DNA from: Mya arenaria
Lineage: Eukaryota > Mollusca > Bivalvia > Myida > Myidae
DNA: 64,000 nt
Reading direction: 5' to 3'
NCBI RefSeq assembly: GCF_026914265.1
Contig: NC_069130.1
Coordinates: 15,216,366 to 15,280,365, forward strand
Shown: positions 57,323 through 64,000 of the stretch, in pieces
Layout of the letters: every line of letters starts with the position of its first letter
Numbering within the stretch: the stretch's first letter is position 1
Program-made: the position numbers and the translations under genes
Notes under the pieces: model-generated
Databases searched by the model: none
What the model was told of the DNA's origin: nothing
Seen by the model: only the letters and a program-made list of their open reading frames with translations

Positions 57323-60300
57323 TCAGTTGTCATTGGATGAGTCAGGTTTTACGCCGCAAGATTTATCAAACAAAATTGCAGAGTACTCTCTCCGATCTTC
57401 TTCATTGCATGCACGTTTTCCTACTCGAGATTTCTCCAAGTGCTCGACATGAACATCCGCGTACACAAGATTATTGATAGAACGCTCTTGCCTCTGTTAT
57501 GATAATAATGAAAGCATATACAATTTACAACTCTTTTTACATTCAATACAACACAAAACATTGTTTGTAAAAATATTTTGAATTTACCTTATTGTTTAAT
57601 ATGGTTTAACTGTGATGCTATTTTATGATGCTTGTCTTTCTTGGCCATTAAAAAATCTCTTGAAGGCAATCCACCAACACTAAGAGGGCATCGCCAATAT
57701 CAGCTATACTTTTAACCTTTCAATTAAATTAAAAGTTTCTATTCAACTGGATCTTTTTATTTCTTTCACGCTTTTTTATTTCATGCATCCGAAAGATAAA
57801 TCTAAATAAAAATAGTTAACCTTATCAGTTGGTGCGTCTCGGTTGTCTTTTTCTTTATCTGAAAACAGAATGAATCCATATCTTTCAACTGCCTCATATT
57901 CGTATAATAAATGTCTTAAAGTTTCACGGGACTTTAAAATATTTTGGTATTCATGAACATACACGGTCGGTTTTTATTTTTAAGACGTAAGAATATTTTG
58001 TTTTAATCTAAGCGCATTATCATGTTAATTTTTATTTTTGCACGCCAAAATTATTAGAAACATTATTTATTTTAAATACGCATTACCTCGGGAAATAGTT
58101 TATCATTCTTTCGATATGATACTGTAAGTATGCAACAAAATACACATTAGACAGACGTCACCATCCGGCACAAGATTATGGACATAATACAAACACTTCA
58201 CCAATGGCTGCAAACTATAGTTTCCTTGTAAATAAAGCTATTTCCTGATTGGAATTTTCAGATGCGTTGAGACCTTGAAACAGTGCATAATCCTTTGTGC
58301 CATTATAACACCTTTTACGGCATAGATTATGGCTGATAAGTTGTGTCTCGGTATGGGTACTAAATTAAATTTAAAATGTGCGCGTTAGAAAATAAGTGTT
58401 CACTATACCTGTTGTGTAACTATCGTCTTTGCTTTGAAGTCCACTGTAATGTATTGATAGAGCTGATTTATAAAGTTTATGTTACACATTAAAACAAGAA
58501 ATAAATATCTTATATTACCAAACTATAACGATAGCCCAGCCATATCCACATAAAGGTCATTAACATATTCATGTATTACACCTTTAATCAAACAGTGTCA
58601 TTTGAAAAATAGTAAAACTGCATCGTTTTACCGAGGGTTAAAATCGAACTAAAAATATTCATCACATATATTGTATATATTTTTTATAATTATAAAAGAT
58701 ACATATTCGATACATGAGCTAAATTATTCATAACCAAGGTACCAATGTGTTTACCTAGCCTTTTGTTTTAATATTAATATCCCTTATTACATCTTATTTC
58801 AAGCAGATTTTACGTACAATCTGACGTAGTCAAGGTCAACGTCTCGCTTCGGATACCCTGACATGACCGTGTTTTTTTTTTATAAATTCCGTAACAAACA
58901 AACGTATTTAATGAAACTTTTGATACTTGCTCAAGAGAGTTTGAAACTGTTTTGCTTTTTTGTAAATAAAGATCATTTGCATGAAAAGTCGACGACACTT
59001 ATTATCAACACTTGAATACCTACCTATCATCACGTTGCGTTGAAGGACCTGATTCCAATGCACCTACACAATATTCGATTGATGGCTGTTCTACCTGCAC
59101 TAAACTTTCCATGGCTGCATTTTCTACGCATTTAGTCTTAGCCTCACATGACGGCATATCTTTGCTCGATGGCTGTAAATAGATGACAAGAATGTCGTTC
59201 ATATACTCAGAAAATTCGAAATACATTTTACATAAACTGACCTAAAATAGTTGTCGGCAATAGTATGTTACAAACCTATGTTTAGCTCGATATAGTTGAT
59301 ATATTCTATCATTAACATACAATCAATATTTTTTACAAACCAAGTAAGATTTACACTCTTTTTGGTTCGGTTTCACAAATAATATTATGTCCTATATTTG
59401 ACTAAGCAGTGACGTTTTAGTTATAGTATAGGATTGTTATTATCCCTGTTTTATCTAATGGTAGGATTTCAAGCGAAAATATAATTATTTGTCTAATATG
59501 TTCATCACATATACTATATTGCTCGCAAAACAAGCCCCGTAGACATCCTTAATAGTCTTGACTAATAATACATGCTGATGTACAGTTATTGTGTGTTTTT
59601 TATTTAAAAGCGTTAAAGTAATGTTTTACCAGAGCAATGGTTTCTGGAGCTCTGTGTGCCTTGTCGATGACAGCATATTCAGCGCCGTCAATATGTGTAT
59701 GTGTAACTTCTATATTATGTTTCATGAAAGATAGAATGAGACGGTTCACTGACACTTATAAGATGTTTCATATTTTCGAACACAATGACATGCACTCACT
59801 TCGGAACAAAAACATATCAGGGATGAACTGTGTTGTTTAACTTACATCTACTATTTGAATGTGTAAACACCACTAGAATACCACCACAAATTTTTAATTA
59901 ATCGTTAAAAGGAACAAGATTATTCCGTCATATTATGTATTTACCATCTCCATCTGCAGCTGTCCTGGAAATAAAATTTACATTTATTTAAGCTCTATTC
60001 TAAAACAGTTGATATACATATGATGTAATTTGAAGAGGCTTATAGTAAAGGACCTCGAACCTACGATCTCTGGTGCGCAAAGCAGACAACAACTTTTTCT
60101 GCAGCTGACACCCTCCTAAATTGTAAAAGTTACGTTTACATTTATGATGTTCTTCATTTAACAATATTGTTGATATTGAAATTGGTATACGAACGGTGGC
60201 TGAAGCTCCGAGATTTCGATCTGATTATCCTCTCTCCATAATTGTAGCTTTGCTATTGAAATTATATAATGAAGAAGTCGTAAATATATCAAGAAAATGC

Positions 60301-61984
60301 ATGAACGTTTTATTTTTTATAACTTCAAACAATGCTAAAACAGTTCTTAAAAATACCAATGCCGGCATTGAACAATCATATTTTAGATATTTAGAATGAA
60401 ACTTTTGTCATACCTTGTTTTAGACGTCGACATAAATACTTTACAGCTGTAGCAATAATAAGAATTTCTATTCCGCCAGAAATGCCAATTGCGACGCCCA
60501 AAATGACGGACTCTTTACCAGTCAGTTCTAAAAGGAAGGATATTCTTACTATGGAACTTTGACATTAATCAAGTACGACATTAAAGCATGGTTGTTTACG
60601 GTCGATCATAAATGTAAATAACTGCAATATGTTTAATAACACACTTTTAGAGTTCCTAATTTTCAAAAATGTCAACCAAACGGACATGTCATGTAGCCAT
60701 CTATTGAGTTCCTGTTAATATGATCATTGTTAAGGTCTAACGGATACTAAACAAGAGCCACAAAACAATTAACATATGTTTCACCATCTTTACCTGCACG
60801 TTGACGAACAGGTACAATAATGGACCCGTTGTCACTGCCATGTATGTTCTTTGCAATGCACAAATACTCCTGTTCAACGTCAGATGTAGTCATTTCATAA
60901 GTGCATGTTGATGCATTTAAACACATCTTTGTATGTAATTGTGGTGAATTCGACGCTTTCATCAACGTCCAAGTGATATTGCCATCAGGATAGGCATTTG
61001 CAGAACAGGTGAGCGCTAAGTGGATGTTTCGTGGAACTGGTAAAACGGATGATGGTTTAATTACAACTTTCGGCTTTTCTGTAAGGGTTAAGAAAGAAGA
61101 CGTCATATAAAATATGTTTATCAGAAGACATCCACATTAATATTCTACATTTTTGTTACGTCTTTAAACAATTGTTTCGATGAAACGACTCTTGTAAACG
61201 CGTGTAAGGAAGGTATTTTATGGTATGAAACTTCACATGCGAATTTATATACCATATGTTATGATATATTTCGTTATTGTGTTAGAAGGGAGAATGCTTA
61301 AATCATGATCCAAGGAACATCGACCCTATAACTAATACCCCATTGTTAAGCAATTACTTGCGAAAATAACGGTTGTTGAGTTTGAGGCAGCATTCACAGA
61401 GTCTTGACATTCAGCATTGCACCTTATTTGTTTTCCAAAATCGACATTAGTAACGTTGAAATAAATTGTTGATTGGTTTGACTGTTCCACTAACGTATAC
61501 TTAAAGTCATCAATACTTGATTCCCATTTAATTTTACACGCTGGATTTGAGTCCAGTTCTATACAAGTGACTTTTTTTTTCTCCTGACAAGGTTTCTTGG
61601 CCAATAAACTCAATAATAAGTCGGGACGGGGAATCTAAAATAAAAATATGTTTACATTATACAATAATCACTTAAGTAAAACCCTTTTCATTATTTTAAT
61701 TATATATAACATTACCTTACACACATAGACAATAATATGTTCTTGGGACAAATGCGTTGCATAAAATAACAACACAAGCATCTTCTGAAAAAGCCTTTTT
61801 CGAATAAAATATCCGTTATACTTTTTACACAATTATTCCTTCCATACACTTCATATATACCCATGCAACTGATACCTAAATAATATGGGAAAAATAAAAT
61901 AAATGTGTTATAAGAAAATATATAAAACATACCAGAACCTTCGCAATAATTCATCAAAATATATGTCAGTATCCAGATATGCAT
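57323..61984 (-). CDS. Ig-superfamily single-pass membrane receptor with tyrosine-motif cytoplasmic tail
   Basis: Minus-strand exons in order: 61984-61933 (signal peptide, MHIWILTYILMNYCEGS), 61875-61721 (Cys-rich N-terminal segment), 61634-61358 (Ig domain 1: KVTCIELDSNPACKIKWESS ... IRCNAECQ, several N-glycosylation sites), 61078-60794 (Ig domain 2: LALTCSANAYPDGNITWTLM ... YLCIAKN), 60527-60414 (membrane span VILGVAIGISGGIEILIIAT, then basic stop-transfer KYLCRRLKQ), 59964-59945 (20-bp micro-exon), 59172-59024, 58857-58814 (VDLDYVRLY), 57931-57821 and 57493-57323 (ends TGA). Phases agree except at the 59024/58857 junction, which needs the weaker GTGATG donor or a missed exon. The last exon carries LVYADV, an ITIM-type (L/V-x-Y-x-x-V) motif, and a second YSAI site. 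A role in cell-surface recognition with SH2-phosphatase-type signalling is inferred. No close named homologue is claimed. Confidence 0.75.
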
Positions 61985-64000
61985 TTTGAAATATGTTCAT
62001 AGTCATGTTCATTATTAATATAATATCTTCCTTCTTTCAACAGGACGAATATTGAACATGCGGTTATTGACAGCGAATCAGATTTTATTCATCACATGCC
62101 TAAGTTTCATTTAAATCATTCGTTGTGCAAAATAGCTTGACATTTCACCGATCCGTTGACGATAAAATTTGTTGTTTGTCCCATGTAAATTTGATAGCAT
62201 TTGATATGGTATCGCTTGCTGACTACTAATGTGTAACATCTGACTGAAATTCCAATACAGATATTAATTGCCGTTTGCACGTGGTTTTTATTTCAATTGA
62301 TTTGGGCGTTAGCTGGCCTCTTTTACAATCATTTAAGAACGAAAAGAATATTTTAATATTTTTTTCGGTATAATGTCGCCATTAACATTTCAAACAAACA
62401 ATTTCAGTTGTAGTAGCTGCCTTGTTTTCCTTGATGTGCATGCTATATTCACAGTCACTCGTTAAAAAAACTCGATTCGTCAACATATGCATATTACATC
62501 ATTTCAGCATCCACATATAATTCAATTGGAAATAAAATCATTTAACGTTTTCCTTTCCATGCCCTTATCTATGATCGATCATAAAAATACAGCAAGATAA
62601 ATGTCTAAAATATGGTATTTTTCCTATTTGTGTTGCTCTACTAACACCAAGTTTTTACAGCAAAATGGGTTTGCCAGGTAACGTGGTTTGTCCACTGGAA
62701 TATTAATCAGGATGTCAAGAGCTCTATCCCAAGTCAGCATATGACGTTCCATGACATTCGAAATGGGTCTTTTGTCTCATTCCACTTATTTTTACATGTG
62801 GAAAGTAGACAGTGACTTAACGAATGGTAAGACCAAAAATAGTTATGGTAAGTTACATAGAGGAATGGTCTAAACATATGACATCTGTTAATAAACGTAA
62901 CCGTGCTTTACCGACATAACACCGAAAACAAAGAAAATTCAATACGATAAATTGATGTACGTTTGTAAATTATTGTGAAAATCATTTGAGCTTTGTTCTA
63001 GAAAATGCGATGACGACTTTAAACTAAATATCATTCTAATAATCAACTGACTGTGAACAATTATTTACCTTAGCAGACATTGTACTCAACCCTATAATGG
63101 CCCACCAATAACCGCTACAATTATTAAAAACATCTGATCACACGAGATCTGCCTTTTGAAGCATTTAACTAAAGGCCGGGATGAGGTTTGTAATGATGGG
63201 TATTAGAAAATGGGAGGCGGAGATTCCTTTCCGCTAAAGTGTTAATAATGTCCCAACTGCAGACTGTATCGACTAAGCACCACAATTCGAAAAATTGACC
63301 GGTGGTTAGCAAGCTTTTAAACATGCTCCTTTCTCGAACACTATTTCATTTTTAGGCTGTTGTGTTTAACCTTATAAGCATGTTCAAGTAGTTTGCATTT
63401 GAAGAGAGTTGCCGTAGAAAATGTTTTTTTAAATATAGTTGGTAAGGCCATAGCAACATTTTTATTACACATCAAGAGCTTGATAAAAAAAAACCCACTA
63501 AGGTTTGAGGACGGAGTACATATTATAGTTTCATAACCTCAGGGTCCGTTTTAAAATGAGTGAGGACCCGTTTTACTATCATCAACTGAATTTTAATGGC
63601 CCGTTTTCAGAACAAGTTATGTTTACTGCCATCAACTGGTTTCTGAAGGCCAATTTTCAGAGCTAGTTTGTTTAAGTGCAAACATCCGATTTCTTCAATG
63701 AATTCGATTTGTTGTTTATCTTCAAACATCAAACAAAGTATTTCTAATTGAAAAAGAGAACTCTTATTCATTGCCCTAGATTTAACAGTTTTAAAAACGC
63801 TAGACCTAACGCCTTTCAGTCCTTTTTACTTGCATTTCCAAGACGGTACCTAACCTACATAGTCATTTTATACTGTTTTATAAAAAAAAAATGTTTAAAA
63901 ACAGTTCTCATACTGGGTCGCTTGGGCTTATACCGTGTGCATCTAAACCTGGTTTATGTTTGAAATCCAGGTTTGTAATTGTAGTTTTCATCATATTGTT
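61985..64000. other. 5' flank of the Ig receptor gene, nothing recognised
   Basis: AT-rich. A short imperfect repeat ('catcaactg', 'ccgttttcagaac') occurs twice between 63570 and 63665. No gene was supported. Confidence 0.45.

Noticed and set aside
60040-60120. tRNA-like B-box on the minus strand (ggttcgaggtcc)
   Set aside because: No convincing A-box, anticodon arm or paired acceptor stem. At most a very old SINE fragment.

Overview
ORGANISM: The window looks like nuclear DNA of an invertebrate, most likely a bivalve mollusc. It is AT-rich, with short GT-AG exons in long introns, a large tandem-repeat load, many small foldback transposons, a tRNA-derived SINE, a decayed XerD-like tyrosine recombinase of the kind common in bivalve genomes, and tandem ATF3-like bZIP genes. 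The species call is inference; exons and repeats were read directly. LAYOUT: (1) 1-12,190, plus strand: the C-terminal half of an ABCB1/P-glycoprotein-type full ABC transporter, 13 exons with consistent phases and about 620 codons (linker, TMD2, NBD2). The N-terminal half lies upstream of the window. Its introns hold minisatellites (72-bp, 41-bp), a relic exon copy and several MITE families. (2) 12.2-22 kb: no gene seen. It holds a MITE, a 53-bp minisatellite, a decayed SINE-like sequence and a 5.3-kb CpG-dense 33-bp satellite (16,296-21,584). (3) 22-30.4 kb, plus strand: three tandem copies of a 3-exon ATF3-like bZIP gene, each preceded by trinucleotide repeats. Copy A is intact. Copies B and C share a 5-bp frameshift in the basic region. 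Copy B is a C-type/A-type hybrid, as expected from unequal crossing over in intron 2. (4) 30.4-57 kb: gene-poor. It holds a SINE with 10-bp target duplications (34.5 kb), a possible small two-exon gene (36.0-36.8 kb, minus), an isolated signal-peptide-like exon (42.3 kb), a recombinase pseudogene (45.8-46.7 kb, minus), decayed SRCR and LDLa domain exons (48.9-50.8 kb, minus) and hAT-like and other MITEs (52.5-53.9 kb). (5) 57.3-62.0 kb, minus strand: a two-Ig-domain single-pass membrane receptor with a multi-exon tyrosine-bearing tail containing an ITIM-like motif. (6) 62-64 kb: nothing recognised. HOW THE GENES RELATE: no operon-like cooperation is expected. The transporter (xenobiotic efflux), the bZIP cluster (stress-type transcription factors) and the Ig/SRCR/LDLa receptor material (immune-like surface proteins) are separate eukaryotic loci. 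The most informative signals are the hybrid, frameshifted bZIP array, the layered 33-bp satellite and the mobile-element content of the transporter introns.
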